Notes: a model not told the origin generated them from the sequence alone. 64,000 nt of DNA from Heliopora coerulea (GCA_030142905.1 JASJOG010000017.1:806001-870000), one strand, 5' to 3'; counted from the stretch's first letter, positions 11,425-23,467 are shown. Translations and numbers: made by a program.

Positions 11425-12420
11425 CAACAGAAAGAGACAGAGAGGAAGACTAACGTGGCTACGCATACATTTCTTGGCAAGATTGTAGTCATTCGAGTGC
11501 TGAAGCAAGTTCGGTCCCTGCCTTCAACGATGTTTGGTGATGAGCATTCTTATTGTTACTCTATACTGATTTAAACTCAAATGAAGACAACAAGAATCGT
11601 ACCTGAATTTCTACCAGATAATGGAAATTTTTTAGAGTCCGACTTTCTTACGTTTATCGACAAGTCAGGAAAAGTGGTGGAATATTATAGACATTGTGGT
11701 CTTTATGTCACAATACAACAAAAAAATATTTACTCTCTTCTGTTCCAGACGTCTTCGGTCTTCCTTTGACAATTAAAATCGTTTGGCGTAAGCCAGAGTA
11801 AAATTAAAAAATTGGGTAAGGACCGGAGAGAATTAATTAAATATGTTAAAAGATTACTTTGGGAGACGGTACTTAAAATGCGCAATCTGCCCGACTTCTA
11901 GCCAGGACAATCGCCGACTAGCTGGATACCTTACTTGCATCGTTGCTATGATTAAATCTTTTGCGATCAGAGAGAGAATCCAAAGAATCAATATCATTTA
12001 AAAGCCGATGACAATGTACTCTGTCATCATCCAAGAAGATTTTCTCAAGTATAAGAAGTTTTCGCAGTATCATATGCATTTTGGGAACATTGCCAGCGCG
12101 AACTGTAGATCCAGCATTGCACATCAGAGGATAGGATTGTTCACTAACTCATAGATTAATCTCAAGGTTACATCTGAATACAGCAAAAGAGTGAATTGGG
12201 ATAGAAAGTCGCCGAAATGTGCTGACGTTAGCCTCACGACATTTATTCATAATTATACAAGAAAGGACAGTTAGACATGTGCTTTCTACAGGAGTTAGAA
12301 CAACTTTCAGACAGGGAACGTTTCAGTATTAACTGCTTTTTACTACGGATGTTTGCAACATTGAAATTTTGTTAGAACAGGCCTTGGTAAAACCCTAGTA
12401 AGAGAAAAAGAATTAAGAAA
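11425..12420 (+). pseudogene. Decayed paralogue of the glycosyltransferase-like gene
   Basis: Homology to 4255-5190 starts in the 5' leader (GACTAACGTGGCTAC) and runs through most of the coding region. Recognisable segments in order include AAGACAACAAGAATCGTACC, a PGQSPTSWIPYLHRC stretch, LKADDNVLCHHP (the DDD motif changed to DDN), a GNIASANCRSSIAHQRIG stretch, SPKCADVSLTTFIHNY and FQTGNVSV. Frameshifts and stops break every segment, and about 110 bp of a dispersed repeat (11745-11850) is inserted. Because 5' leader sequence is shared, it looks like a DNA duplication, though retroposition of an intronless gene would look similar. Confidence 0.85.
11745..11860 (+). repeat. Short dispersed repeat (CAGACGATTTTACT family)
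   Basis: The core, CCTTTGACAATTAAAATCG then TAAGCCAGAGTAAAATTAAA and GGTAAGGACCGGA, recurs at 12455-12550, and inverted at 38690-38815 and 45245-45330. Here it interrupts the decayed glycosyltransferase copy. Confidence 0.6.
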
Positions 12421-12454
12421 GGGGTGAAAGGTATTATCGGTTTTCCGAATGCTA

Positions 12455-12560
12455 TCCAGACCCTATGTAATCCCTTTGACGAGTAAAATCGTCTAGAATA
12501 AGTTAGAGTAAAATAAAAAGCTAGGCACGGACGAAATAGAGTAAATTGACGCATTCTTGA
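12455..12560 (+). repeat. Short dispersed repeat (CAGACGATTTTACT family)
   Basis: Second nearby copy: CCTTTGACGAGTAAAATCGT, then AGTTAGAGTAAAATAAAAAG and GCACGGACGAAA. It lies just past the end of the decayed glycosyltransferase copy. Confidence 0.55.
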
Positions 12561-12887
12561 CAGACTTTTCTGCCAGCTTATCCCAGGACGAAAAATCAAC
12601 CTCCATCGTAAACGTCTGTACGAATAAATCTCGATATCAACAGCATCTATTTGTCACTATATGTTTTCTTTCCTCCCACGCATTACATAATGCTAATTGA
12701 TTGCATGCAAATTTCTGAGACGCTTCCATGTTACCAGGTGACCACAAATCACCCGAAATTACTGAACAATAAACGTTCGCCCTTTTGTCCTTCGCATTTA
12801 TGTTTTAACTCCTTTGTATTGGTGATATAGCTCTTTGCGTGGATCATTTCCTATCTTTTTATTTGAGCCAAAGGTAAAAATACTGGA

Positions 12888-13020
12888 ATGAAATTGAGTC
12901 TAAAGTTCAAGCGATTTATCGCCATCACTGGTTGTAGAAAACCGACGACACTCCACGGGATTCTTGTAACTTTGCTAGCTTTCTCAGTTTACATCAACGT
13001 CTTTTTGTCTTTGTTTCAAG
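12888..13020 (+). CDS. MGAT4: MGAT4-type gene, exon 1 (signal anchor)
   Basis: ATG 12888 opens a basic N-terminus followed by a hydrophobic stretch (GILVTLLAFSVYINVFLSLF). The exon ends CAAG and is followed by GTACGA, a good donor, in phase 1. Placement in this gene rests on phase, orientation and the expected type II anchor. Confidence 0.6.
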
Positions 13021-13582
13021 GTACGATATGTTTCAACTTAACGACATAAATATTTGTCCTTCTCTCTTACTTTTAATTCTTTGGTCTTCAACTCTTGACC
13101 CAAAAGTGTTGGCGGCAATCATGAGGGGTAAACCGGTTGCTTAGCTATCCCAGAGCGATTGGAATAATTGTCTGTGTTCTGTCACAATTGCTCTACTTGT
13201 AGTACTGTAGACGCTGTTAATCCAAATCTTTTGTTTGTTTCATAAATCGTGGTCAGATATGGAAGAAGTTTACGTTTTTAATGTTTATTTCATTCAATGG
13301 AATTATGCATTGACCCAGATAGCTGCTACAATTGCTGCAATCCCTATGCGCTCGGGAACCGGATGTTTGAAATCATAAAATGGAGGGGGCAGAATCCAAG
13401 AATACAAAAATTTGGGAAAATATTGCCGTATTCATATATTTTTATTTTAATTCGAACGACAATCGAATGAGTAAGAGCAAGTCTAAATCAATAGAAAGGA
13501 ACTACAAACTATATCTCCTTAAATCGGGTGGAAAACATCAATTGAGAGTCGGGAAGCGTAAGCAGTAGGGAAGGAGGGGAGG

Positions 13583-13616
<34 letters not shown>

Positions 13617-16600
13617 AAGAGAGAAAGAGAGAAAGAGAGAGAAAGAGAGAGAAAGAGAGAGAAAGAGAGAGAAAGAGAGAGAAAGAGAGAGAAAGAGAGA
13701 GAAAGAGAGAGAAAGAGAGAGAAAGAGAGAGAAAGAGAGAGAAAGAGAGAGAAAGAGAGAGAAAGAGAGAGAAAGAGAGAGAAAGAGAGAGAAAGAGAGA
13801 GAAAGAGAGAGAAAGAGAGAGAAAGAGAGAAAGAGAGAAAGAGAGAGAGAGAGAGAGAATATTTTATTTTACCCCGGAATCTCATCAGTTTACACTGCTT
13901 TTCACGAGAGCTGAAATAATAACACAATATTAAAACTAAATACTAATTACAAATCAGGTTATATTGGAAATTGAATACTGTGCAAGAGACAGTCAGAAGG
14001 ATAGGGAAAGAAAAAAAGACAGAGAAAAACAGGGAGAGATACTGAAAGGGAAAGAGGTTGTTGCTTCATCAATGTTGATCGGTATTGATGAAACAATATT
14101 AATTAATCCACAAGCTCAGAATGTCTGTTCCTTACAATAACATTTTCCATTTAAAGTTAAAATAAGTTTTAATTTTCCAGTGATTTGGTTTAAACTCATT
14201 AATTTGCGGGCTTTTGCCTACTCACCTAAAAAATGTGCCACCATGCACATATTGTTGACGGTTGTTGAATATGCGTTAATAATGATGTTCTGCAGCCAAT
14301 TATCAATGATTTGATGCCCACTTTAAACAATGTTGTGTTGTAGCCCTTGCAGGGTTTTCAGTATTACTTATGTGCAGAACTATCAAGAATGCTTTTCGAG
14401 GTCATATTTGTCATGGTAATCGCAGCGATTGAATTCCGATTCTTCATGGTAATTAAATATTAGGATGATGAAGACGTTACTCCTCGAACAACGTTGTGTA
14501 GCACCTCGTGGATAATGGTGTCAAACCTATCCTTTTCCTGTAGCAAGAAGTTTGTCACAGAATTGTTCTAACAACATTGCTGAGAGAAAAAAAGATTAAA
14601 AAAAATTTACCACAAACTTGAAGACCTATGTTAACAATATTCATCATGGCTGTTTTATCAATGCATTTTCCGTGTTATAACAACCGCGAACAACCATCGT
14701 TGCTTCAATGTTAGACGATATTGTTGAAACAATGATAATTAAGTACATTGTTTGTTGATCAATATCGTTATAAAATACATGGTAACAATGTTATTACAGT
14801 ATAAAGCCAAAAGATTGAAAAACTGCTGAAACTGAAAATGAAAAAGAGGATCCTTAAGGTGCTGTTAGAAGAGATAATTTTTACGGTGCAATGCTAGCAA
14901 TTGTTGGGATTCAAAACCTATTTGATCGCTCCGCTTTGGGAAAACGAGACCCGCAACGTTTTTGTGGTCTTTAGGTCTCCTTTCGGGAACGCTTCAGGCT
15001 GCAAATAGATTGCCAGTCTAGTTGCTGGTAAAGAGTGTTACTGTTTGTTGCTCGAAACATGAGGATTTTCATTTTGAACAGTTTTTTAACCTTGTTACCT
15101 TTTCCACGTCGTTCAGTATTTCCTGGCCAGCCTTCTTGTTAAGCCAATAATGCAGTATGAATTATATAACAATGCGATTTTTACGTGTGATTTTTGGGAA
15201 ATTAAAAAGTTAACAAAATATAAATCAATATGATTTTTGTCTGATTAATAACAATGCGATTTCTCGGCGTGCCAACTTCGGGACAAATAAGCAGAGTGAA
15301 CTTTTATTGACTGCTTTATGGCAAACCTTGCGTGCTTCAAAATCACCCGATTAAATTGCTTTTTAGCTTTTACCCTTTCATTCTTGGCGAGAAAAAAAAA
15401 ACCGCCTTTACCTCAAGCGTTTTCTTTCAGTTGTTGGATGGTGAGCGTTTGTTGTCTTCGAGGGAACCTACCTATCCTTACAAAAAATTCACGCACCATT
15501 ACTCGCTAATCTTTTATTAGTTTTGTAACCACGTAGGTGCCTTGATTTTAGGAGTATTGGTACTAGAGGACGTTGGAGCGATGTGCCAGCGATACCATCC
15601 TGAACCTTGTAAGACCGAGCTATGTACTCGTGAAAATGAAGATAACAAAACTGTGAAAAAAGACAGAGTTTTTTTTCAAACAACAAATGGTTTTACGGTT
15701 AGGAGAGAAGACGTATTAATAGCTGGAAAATACCCTGAGAAGAAAGGTATTACTGCACTAGAATTTTGCTTTCAAGTATTATTTTCAAGTTATTTTCAAA
15801 GAAAATTTTCTATCGTACATTCATTTATCACTCCATCCACTCACCCAAACATTTAATCATTCATCCATTCATCCATCCGTCTGCCCAACCGTCCATCCAT
15901 CCATCCACTGATCTATCAATAAGTACACGGATTCTCGCACCAACCAACCCATTCACCGATTCACACACCCACCCATCTATCCTTACGTCCTTCCATTTGT
16001 CCGTCAATCAGTCTACTTCCGTCCGTCCAACCATCCATTTATTCATGCATCTGTTCACTCGTCCGTCTATCCGACCATTCTTTCACCCATCCTTCCATCC
16101 ATCCTATCGATTATTGATCAACCGATCTATCCTTTCATTCATTCATCTATCCATCCATCAATTTATCGGTCCATGGCATCTATCCACCAATGCATCCATC
16201 AATTTATCCACTCATGATCGTTGTTTTTCAGTCAATTTCATAAACCCAGAAAAATTTTTGTACAGCCTCAGACTGAAATTGAATGCTAAATGAACGGACT
16301 ATGAAGGGGTACTTTTGACTGGTTCATCTGTGTTACGTAACTAAGTCACAATTCGTGTACTGACAATACTTTTCTGGGATTACAAACTTGAAGGCCAACT
16401 TGTACCAGCTGACCTCGCAAAAAGATGCATATTATGTTACTGAAAATGCATTCCGCCCCTGGGATAAGTCCACCTTCCCATCATCACTTTGCATTTCATT
16501 TAATTAAAAATATATCAAGTAGAAACTTGGTAATAAAGTACCAACGCAATTGTCCATAATGAGTTCCGGAATACTCTTCTTTTTTGCTTATGAGCTCCAC

Positions 16601-16769
16601 TCCGTTATCAGTTCCCCAGCATAAGACCACTGAAAATCTCCTCAGACGATGTATAGGCCAAGGGCTTATAGCGGTGCTTGACGGTACATATATGCATACA
16701 TGTACGCAAACATGCGTACATGTATACGTGCATGCAAATATAAATGTTTATATATACATATACACATAC

Positions 16770-16818
<49 letters not shown>

Positions 16819-18332
16819 AGAGAAAGTACTTTTTTACTTTGTCATTGCAATCTTGCTATAAAAATTAATGCCCAGCAAAAAGATTTTATATAAATCTATT
16901 ATAACGTACAAAATGAGAAGAAAAAAACCAGTTAATCATGTAATGTCTTGTTGCTATTCCTGCAACTTCATCAGCGCATGAAAACGTAATACAAATCACG
17001 ACTTAAATTATGGCTATTTACAGTACATAAATATCATGAAAATAATAAGGAAATCAAAACAGGGTTAAAGGCACAGATCTGATGTTGACATTTAGGGAAG
17101 GTTTAGTTTGTAAATAAGTAAACATTCATTGAGCAAGAGTTCGTAACAAGTGGAAGAAGAACTTAAAACAGAAAAGTTTTCAGAGGTAATGCGGTGGCCA
17201 GTAGATTTGTGATGTGCGAAGACAGAAAAAAGTGACGTGCTAGATCAGGGGTGCACAACCTGCGGCTCACGGGTCACATGTGCCCCGCCAGTGTCGTTTA
17301 TGCGCCCCTCGGAGACTTGCAAGTTGAAAAATAAACAATTTCTCAGCTAAAAATTAGAAACTTTTATCAGTATTAAAGGTCAGAATTGAACTTCTCCAAG
17401 AACGATTTTTGCACCTTCGTTAGCTTAACTCAGAGCGAGAGACTTTATTAAGGTTATTAGGTTATAAAAACAGCACCTTTGCAATAGAACAATGGACCTC
17501 ATGGAGGGGAACGGAAGGCGAAAGCAAGAACTGGTGACCCGCCAACTATTCTAAGCCAAGAATCTGTCCTGCAAGGCTAGAGAGGTTGCGCACCTCTGTG
17601 TTAGATAGTGGTTTGCCCTACAATAAATATTATACACTTTTTTATATTTCATGTCTAGCATTTCTAACTATTGGTCTAGCAACGGTTGAAAGAAAAGGCG
17701 CCGACTATCTAACAATGACACTGGACTCCCTGCTTCAAAATGCAAGCAAAACAAGTGGCTATTATATTAAAATTGTAATTCTGCTTGCAGATAGAAAAAG
17801 AAGTGTCAGAGAGCGTCGTTTAAAAATGTTAAGGAATGAATACGGCCCGTATCTCGAGCAAGGCAAGATCCAGGTTATCACAATACCATTAAAGGCCTAT
17901 CCACAATTACGTGGACTTAGTAGAACACTTAATAATTCCGAAGACAGAATGTACTGGCGCTCGAAACAGACCATTGATTTTGCCTTCTTGATGCAATATT
18001 GCCAATATTTCTCGCCCTATTATCTTCATTTGGAGGATGACGTAATAGCAGAGCGGGATTATGATCTCAACGTGAAAAAGTTCATCAAGGACAAAGAGGG
18101 TATCTACTGGTTTAATCTAGACTTTAGTAACCTCGGCTTCATTGGCAAGTTGTACCGTTCAGAGACGCTGATGAACCAAGCACGGATTTTTCGGTTGTTT
18201 TACACAGAAATGCCCGTTGATCTCCTCCTGGCTAAATACAGAACGCTTCTAGGAAACGATGTGACTAAAATAACATATCCAAGAAATATTTTCAAACACA
18301 TCGGCTATCAGTCATCTTCGTTGTCAAGCTGA
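12888..18332 (+). CDS. MGAT4: MGAT4-type (GT54) N-acetylglucosaminyltransferase, three exons (333 aa)
   Basis: Joined exons 12888-13020, 15552-15746 and 17659-18332 give 1002 bases with matching phases at both junctions (1|2 each). Exon 1 encodes a type II anchor (hydrophobic residues ~21-42). Exon 3 carries the GT54 core: FLTIGLATVERKGADYL near its start, an RMYWRSKQTIDFAFLMQY block, the EDD metal site at residues 235-237, and WFNLDFSNLGFIGKLYRSE. MGAT4 enzymes add beta-1,4-GlcNAc to the alpha-1,3 mannose arm of N-glycans in the Golgi. Vertebrate MGAT4A/B are about 535 aa; this one stops soon after the catalytic core (HIGYQSS) and lacks the C-terminal domain. It may be a short divergent paralogue, or a downstream exon is unused. 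Intron 1 holds a long polypurine tract; intron 2 holds CATC and TA repeats and a hAT-type MITE. Confidence 0.8.
13021..15551 (+). other. MGAT4: MGAT4-type gene, intron 1
   Basis: Begins GTACGA and ends CTTGATTTTAG. Holds the polypurine tract at 13575-13858 and two hairpin-forming repeats around 14065-14110 and 14695-14750 (TTGCTTCA...TGAAACAA). No ORF of note. Confidence 0.55.
13575..13858 (+). repeat. Polypurine (GAGAAAGAGA)n tract, 284 bp
   Basis: An almost pure G/A strand with a 10-bp period over more than 200 bp and simpler GA runs at each side. Mirror symmetry makes it a candidate for triplex (H-DNA) formation. The 129-aa Ser/Leu/Phe frame on the other strand is a by-product. Confidence 0.95.
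15552..15746 (+). CDS. MGAT4: MGAT4-type gene, exon 2 (stem region)
   Basis: Flanked by CTTGATTTTAG (acceptor) and GGTATTAC (donor). Encodes 64 codons with two Cys pairs and charged segments (RYHPEPCKTELC, RREDVLIAGKYPEKK). The phase fits exon 1 and exon 3 exactly. Confidence 0.6.
15830..16215. repeat. Degenerate (CATC)n/(CCAT)n low-complexity tract
   Basis: Tetranucleotide repeats with frequent substitutions over almost 400 bp. The long open frame across it (Ser/His/Pro/Ile-rich) arises from the repeat. Confidence 0.9.
16735..16815. repeat. (TA)n and (CATA)n microsatellite
   Basis: CATACATA passing into about 20 TA units. Confidence 0.95.
17246..17598. mobile_element. hAT-type MITE (353 bp)
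   Basis: Ends are CAGGGGTGCACAACCTGC and, inverted, CAGAGGTGCGCAACCTC. The flanks form an imperfect 8-bp target duplication, TGCTAGAT and TGTTAGAT. An 8-bp duplication plus CAGGGGTG ends is the hAT pattern. No transposase, so non-autonomous. It sits 60 bp before the acceptor of the last MGAT4-type exon. Confidence 0.85.
17659..18332 (+). CDS. MGAT4: MGAT4-type gene, exon 3 (catalytic core)
   Basis: Starts after a pyrimidine-rich acceptor and runs 224 codons to TGA 18330-18332. The alignable GT54 blocks are listed in the gene entry. The 25 codons upstream of the acceptor in the same frame look like intron. Confidence 0.85.
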
Positions 18333-20250
18333 CCATGAAAGAAAGTAACAGGAAAAGGATTTTATAGGATGGTTTGAAACGGCCGGATTACTGCAGCCTT
18401 ACTTTATACACATTTATTCAGATAAAAATTGTCGGTCACTCTGTATTATCGGACCTACAACGGTTATTTCCTGATTTGACGTTATTGAAAACCAGAACAA
18501 CCAAAGCAAGGTCATATATGGCCCTATATGTCGGTTAAGAGTCAACAAGACTTAGGTAGGACAAGATAGAATTTAAAGAGTTCCATTTAGGATTTCCTTG
18601 AAATTTTAGATACTTCTAAGACGAAAACCTGGGTAAATTTGACTGTTTCATCCTACTTTATGGTCATTAGCTGCTTAACCCTTTACCACCGATTATTTTT
18701 GAGGTGTTTCAGGTCAATCCACTTAGAATGCGATTCTGCATGATTTCTTCATTGAAGACCGAGAGAAGCATCCCACATAAGAGGAAACGGGACTATACTG
18801 GGAGTACATAGCTAAAAAGAACGCACCCAAGCTTTTGGAGCCTACGTGCGGGTGGACCGGTAAGGGTGGGACCCAACAGAGACCTTGCTCCCTTGAACTC
18901 GCTGTTCTCGTGATTGGAGTAGGGGGAGTAGCGGAGATAAGGGCTCGTTTATTTCACTTGTTCCATCAGGTTCTTAACAATGGTATATCTAAAAATTCGA
19001 AATTGTGCTTTTTTGCTTGATTTGTCGATTTGGCATGGTTGAAAACCAGAACAACCAAAGCTGGGTCATGTATGACCCTACATGTCGGTTAAGAGTTAAA
19101 TAACTATCCTGTTAGTGTAATAAAGGGTCGTGAATATTAAATACACTAGTATTATCTAAATTTTTGTTTACAGTTATCTTAAGTTAGCGTTTCGCCGTTG
19201 TCATTGGAGAAAACTAAACGTGTACAATATTTCAGATTTCTAAGGTCATACCGTAGCTCAAATTTACGAGTTTAAATCTATTTCAACACGTTTATTCACT
19301 ATTTTCATTTTCTTCATATTATTTTTCCAATACATTTTCTGCATTGTTTCAACAAATGTAAATACTTTGGCTTCCCAGTAGTTGCATGTCAGATATGATG
19401 AATTACGTGTGCAACTGAAGATGGCATTTGTCTTGAGAATGTTTGTTCCCAAGCAATATTTAATGATGATACCTAGGTACTCACTATTTGTATCTTGAAA
19501 GGATTAGGATGTTTTCATGCAAAATGTATTGCTCTTCCGTAACCAATCTCAGATGTTAAAAAAGCTTCTTTTTGATCCAATTTTCAATTAGCCCATGGGC
19601 ATTTAAACTCAACCACAACATTTTTGCAAAGGGGATGCTTTTACAACTGGTCATGTTTTTTGGGAGGGCTCTAAGAAAAGGCTTCTGTCTGAAGATCATA
19701 AATCCTATAGAGACGAATCTTGGTTGGCACTTACATCTTTCAGTTTAGTAGTATGTCTTGTATGTGTTGTCTTCATGTTTCCCCCCACCGTCTAATGGTT
19801 GTGGAGAATTTTGACTGGACATTTAATACTCAAAGTGGCTTCACTGTGGATAACAGAGTTAGCCAGATGAGACACCTCTGTATAATGTTTCTCAAATGAT
19901 TTTTGTCTTGTGTGGATACTCTTGGCCTGTGACATAGTTACAAACCCAGTCTTGCGTAAAAGTCAATCCTTACATCGCCATTATGTTTTGGTCATGGATT
20001 CTACTTCGTTAAGCTATTCTTAAGCAAACTTGAGCTAATTTAGAAAATGGTGTACATTAACTGAGAATTGTATTGCATATAAAAAAGCAATTTCTTCTTA
20101 AGTATCCCAAGGCACGGGTCTGTATTGACGTCTCCCGCGCCATTTTTTGGGCAGTTGATTGGGCTTCAGACTTTTCAGAAGAAATTGATTGATTCTTGAG
20201 AATGTTAAAAATTGTTGGGCTGCTGCGCATTTTCTCCATGCTGTTCACCA
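18333..20250. other. Gene-poor stretch with a pair of direct repeats
   Basis: No supported gene. Direct repeats of ~60 bp at 18480-18545 and 19030-19092 share GAAAACCAGAACAACCAAAG, then GTCATATATGGCCCT-like and GTCGGTTAAGAGT. Confidence 0.5.
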
Positions 20251-20252
20251 GA

Positions 20253-20521
20253 CGGAGTGCTGGTGGCACAGTGTTAGTGCACGTATCTCTCACCACTGTG
20301 ACTAGGGTTCGATTCCGGCTCTCTGTGGTTACCTGATTAAAATTACCTTAGTCACATGTGAGAAGAGTGTTGCCCAGTTTGACTCTACCAAGCATGGCAG
20401 GTTTTCTCTGGGTACTCCGGTTTCCTCCTGTATTAACACTGGACCCATGAGGGGTGGCTCGTTCTGGACCTCTAGGGAGAACAGCTTATGTAGCTAGTAG
20501 GGTTATCCAGTATAAATAAAG
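20253..20521 (+). mobile_element. tRNA-derived SINE, copy 1
   Basis: The 5' part resembles a tRNA gene with an internal Pol III promoter: A box TGGCACAGTGTTAGTGC and B box GGTTCGATTCC about 35 bp apart. A ~200-bp body follows (GAGAAGAGTGTTGCCCAGTT, GGTACTCCGGTTTCCTCC) ending in TATAAATAAAGG. The same body is present inverted at 49459-49733. Confidence 0.85.
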
Positions 20522-20754
20522 GCACTTTCCCATGTCCTTCAATTGATTTGCACAAGAGGCAATATATCCCGCAGAATGCAAGGATCATGATCAATATACT
20601 GTGAAAATGTGCAATCCCTCGTCCTTCTGCCTGATGGCAATTGCGCTTCTACTAACAACCAAATCTTTAACCTCAAAGGCTGTTATATCTGGTCGTGGGT
20701 TTCTAGTCTGTTGACAGGGTTCACTTGTAATCTTGTCTTTATCATGGCTATTTA

Positions 20755-21204
20755 CTAAATCTTCAAGCAAACATAATCATTCAACAATATGTTTGCAACA
20801 GCCTTTTCGTCCTTCAGGGCAGATGTAAAATGCGTTGATGACTGATCCTTTATTCGCACTTTTCCTTTCGAGAATAAACCATTATTCCTAGAACGCATTC
20901 TAGTCTTTAGCGATCTTTCCTTCATTTCTGGTTTTGCCATGCCAATGTATACGTAAATACCGGCATCCTTAAGATAATTGGTCATCAAAGATTCCACATA
21001 ACCATCGGCAAACAAGCGGCAATCGTCGTACGTCTTGTAAGTTACGAGGTCTTTTTTATCGTAGCTAGAAGCATAGTAGATGAGATGATTGAAGATATCA
21101 AGGGGGCCAATTGGTAAGGAATGCTCAAAATAACTTTTAACTTCCATTGTGAAGGGATCCTGCAATTGTTTCCCACAAATATATAAGCGTTGCACTATGT
21201 TCAT
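20755..21204 (-). pseudogene. Possible fragment of a mobile-element gene (weakly SWIM-related region)
   Basis: A 149-codon frame. An internal TTGCAG could be an acceptor, so the real part may begin near DPFTMEVKSYF. The segment PLDIFNHLIYY with KTYDDCRLFADGYV resembles the region before the SWIM zinc finger in multicopy cnidarian mobile-element proteins, but no zinc-binding residues are present in this piece. No exon partner was found. Could equally be an orphan host exon. Confidence 0.3.
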
Positions 21205-23038
21205 CTGGTTGTTTTCTTGACTAAAATTGGTTTATTACGGGTGCTTCATCTTTCGGTCAATGTAAGCGATGGCTCGGTAGCAGTTTAGGCTCGTGATAGC
21301 TATTTTACTGATCTTCCACCACTTTGGAGGTACACTTTCATATCGCCTAATTTCATAGAGTTAAGTTTCTTCTGGGGCTGACCTTTTTTCATGTTTCATT
21401 CAAACTCTAACACGATCTTCGATCGACTAAATCAATTTAATTTATCGTTTATTAGAGTTGCTTTACCAGTCGACAAATTCTTTTGTTTGTCCGAGTTTTT
21501 CAGTTGACAAACACGTGACACATTTATGGCGTTTCACGTCAAAGTCATGGATTCCCTTAAAAAATGCGCTAAAACTAAATTAAACAAACTAAGGATTATG
21601 TCTCGATAATTCAAGTTTTGCGTCATGGAAAACCTGAGTATTATTATGACAATATTTGAAATAATCCAGCTGTTAGACGACGCAAGGAAACAAGGAAATA
21701 ATTCAGGGGCGGATCGAGACTGTCGCGACTGTTGCTGAAGCTACGGTCAGATTTTCTGGTCAAAAATGAATTAAGAATGAATTTTTGATTGCCGCTTACT
21801 AGGCTTAAGCTAAATCTCGCTTACTTGGCCACAAAAAGCTCGGAAATATCGGTATTTCTTGGATTAATTACGGTTATAATTCATAATCTCCCACATAGTT
21901 AGCTTGCTAGCATGCACAAGAGACTCAGAAAACGGGCGCAGCCAACAAGAAAATCTAGCATCTTTGAAAAGTTTAGCGCGACATCGAAAAAATGGCGGAG
22001 CAACAGCTGATACTAAAAATAGCCTGCTGCTGTGAATTTTCAGCTACATTGAAGTGTTGTTGGCCAATTAATGTGTAGCATTATGTGGCTGGAGCAACAG
22101 TCAGCAACAGCTTGTAAAGCTTCAGTTTTGAAAAATTAAGACAACCAATCGCGTAGCATGTTCTCTTGCCGTTTCAACCATGTTATTTAGCTGTGCAACG
22201 CGATGTGCTTAGTTAAACTTCCGTCAACGATGGCTTCGAACAGCAATTAACAGCAGCTGTTGTATATATTGGATAATGGGGAGCTGTTCTTTGAAGGACG
22301 AAACTGAAGGTAACTGAGTTAATGAAGCAGAAAGCTTTCTGCGAGCGTGTGTCGATTGCGGAGTTGTAATTACGAAACAAACAGCTTAAATCTTGGGGTT
22401 TCATTGTGTCAATTTTCAAAGCAACAATTACCACGTGGCGAGGATCGAGTCGCATTCCTTGAACCACGTCTCCGTCCTGTAAGAATATCAAAGATTTTGA
22501 CTGAAATATAAGGACCTGATTAGATTTACGTTTCATGAATAGTTATGAATTACATTGTATTTAAATTATTAAATATGCATGATGCATTTATGATATGCTA
22601 ATTACTGAGCTGCCTGTGGCCTCGAAGTAAGCATTCGTGAACGAGTAAAGAGAGCTATGAGGGAAAAGTCGAACGATGTTTTTGCATTTAAAACTAAACC
22701 AGACGAATGGTAATCAGTCAATCACTAAGAAATATGAGATCTTGGAGTGAATGTTGTGCCATGTGGCCTTATCAAAATTAAATTTCTTTATTGTTGATAC
22801 GCTTTAGTGTTGTGACTGTCTTTTTGAATATCTGTGTTTTTGTTGCCCTGTGATGGACACAAGTTTAAAAAGGTATGTATAATTTGCAATAACAGTTGAT
22901 CTTTTTTGTGACGATGCTTGTAATTTTTTTTGAAAAATACCCTCAAAATTTGCGAGGTTTCAGAATTTAAAAATTTTCCGAGAGAGGTGGATCCGCCACT
23001 GTTTCTTGCCATTTCTTCTTGTTTGCTGTTTCGGGTCA
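21205..23038. other. Gene-poor stretch
   Basis: No supported gene. Frames at 22213-22536 and 22788-23039 lack recognisable domains. Confidence 0.4.
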
Positions 23039-23467
23039 CTATCTTCCCAAAATCCTTTGTTCAGTTCCAAAAAGTTTTGAGGATTTGGCTCGTGATTTGT
23101 GTTTTAGAAAGAGATTAAGTGTTCGGTCAATAGGACTCGATGTTTGTGGCTTCTTGCTTTGAGAACAACTGGCAGGTTTGGATGCTGCATAAGCTTTTAT
23201 AGGCGCTTTGCATTTACAAATTCCTCTTGATTGGCTCTTGATATTTTTTGCTCCTTGTTGAACAAGATCACGGATAACCTCAACATCATGTCCCTGTACA
23301 GCTTGCTTGACACTTATCCCTGCTAGAACGTCTTGACCGACATCTGTTGCTGTTTGTAGAGCTCTTTTTCTATCAACTAGAGCTACTTGTTTCACCAGGA
23401 GAATTGCAAACCGTGCAAAACTTTTAAGAACACTCCCACTACCAGAGCCTCTTTGAAGGCGTTCAAA
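23039..23467 (-). pseudogene. Decayed Polinton-like virus gene (glycine-rich virion-type protein)
   Basis: The frame lacks a start: a stop lies directly before ERLQRGSGSGSVLKSF. That glycine/serine-rich opening, a hydrophobic helix and an alanine/valine-rich helical middle (VLAGISVKQAV) followed by a basic tail resemble a small structural protein of Polinton-like viruses integrated in animal genomes. The function in the parent virus is inferred from resemblance only. It lies next to a second virus-like frame in the same orientation, the order expected within one integrated genome. Loss of the start indicates a dead copy. Confidence 0.5.

Larger units (their letters stand above)
15747..17658 (+). 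other. MGAT4: MGAT4-type gene, intron 2
   Basis: Begins GTATTAC and ends with a pyrimidine-rich TTTTTTATATTTCATGTCTAG. Contains the CATC-type and TA repeats and the hAT-type MITE listed separately. Confidence 0.55.

Noticed and set aside
13538..13927. 129-aa Ser/Leu/Phe-rich minus-strand frame
   Set aside because: It is the translation of the polypurine repeat; no independent coding signal.
15766..16293. 175-aa plus-strand frame rich in Ser, His, Pro and Ile
   Set aside because: It translates the degenerate CATC tract in an intron.
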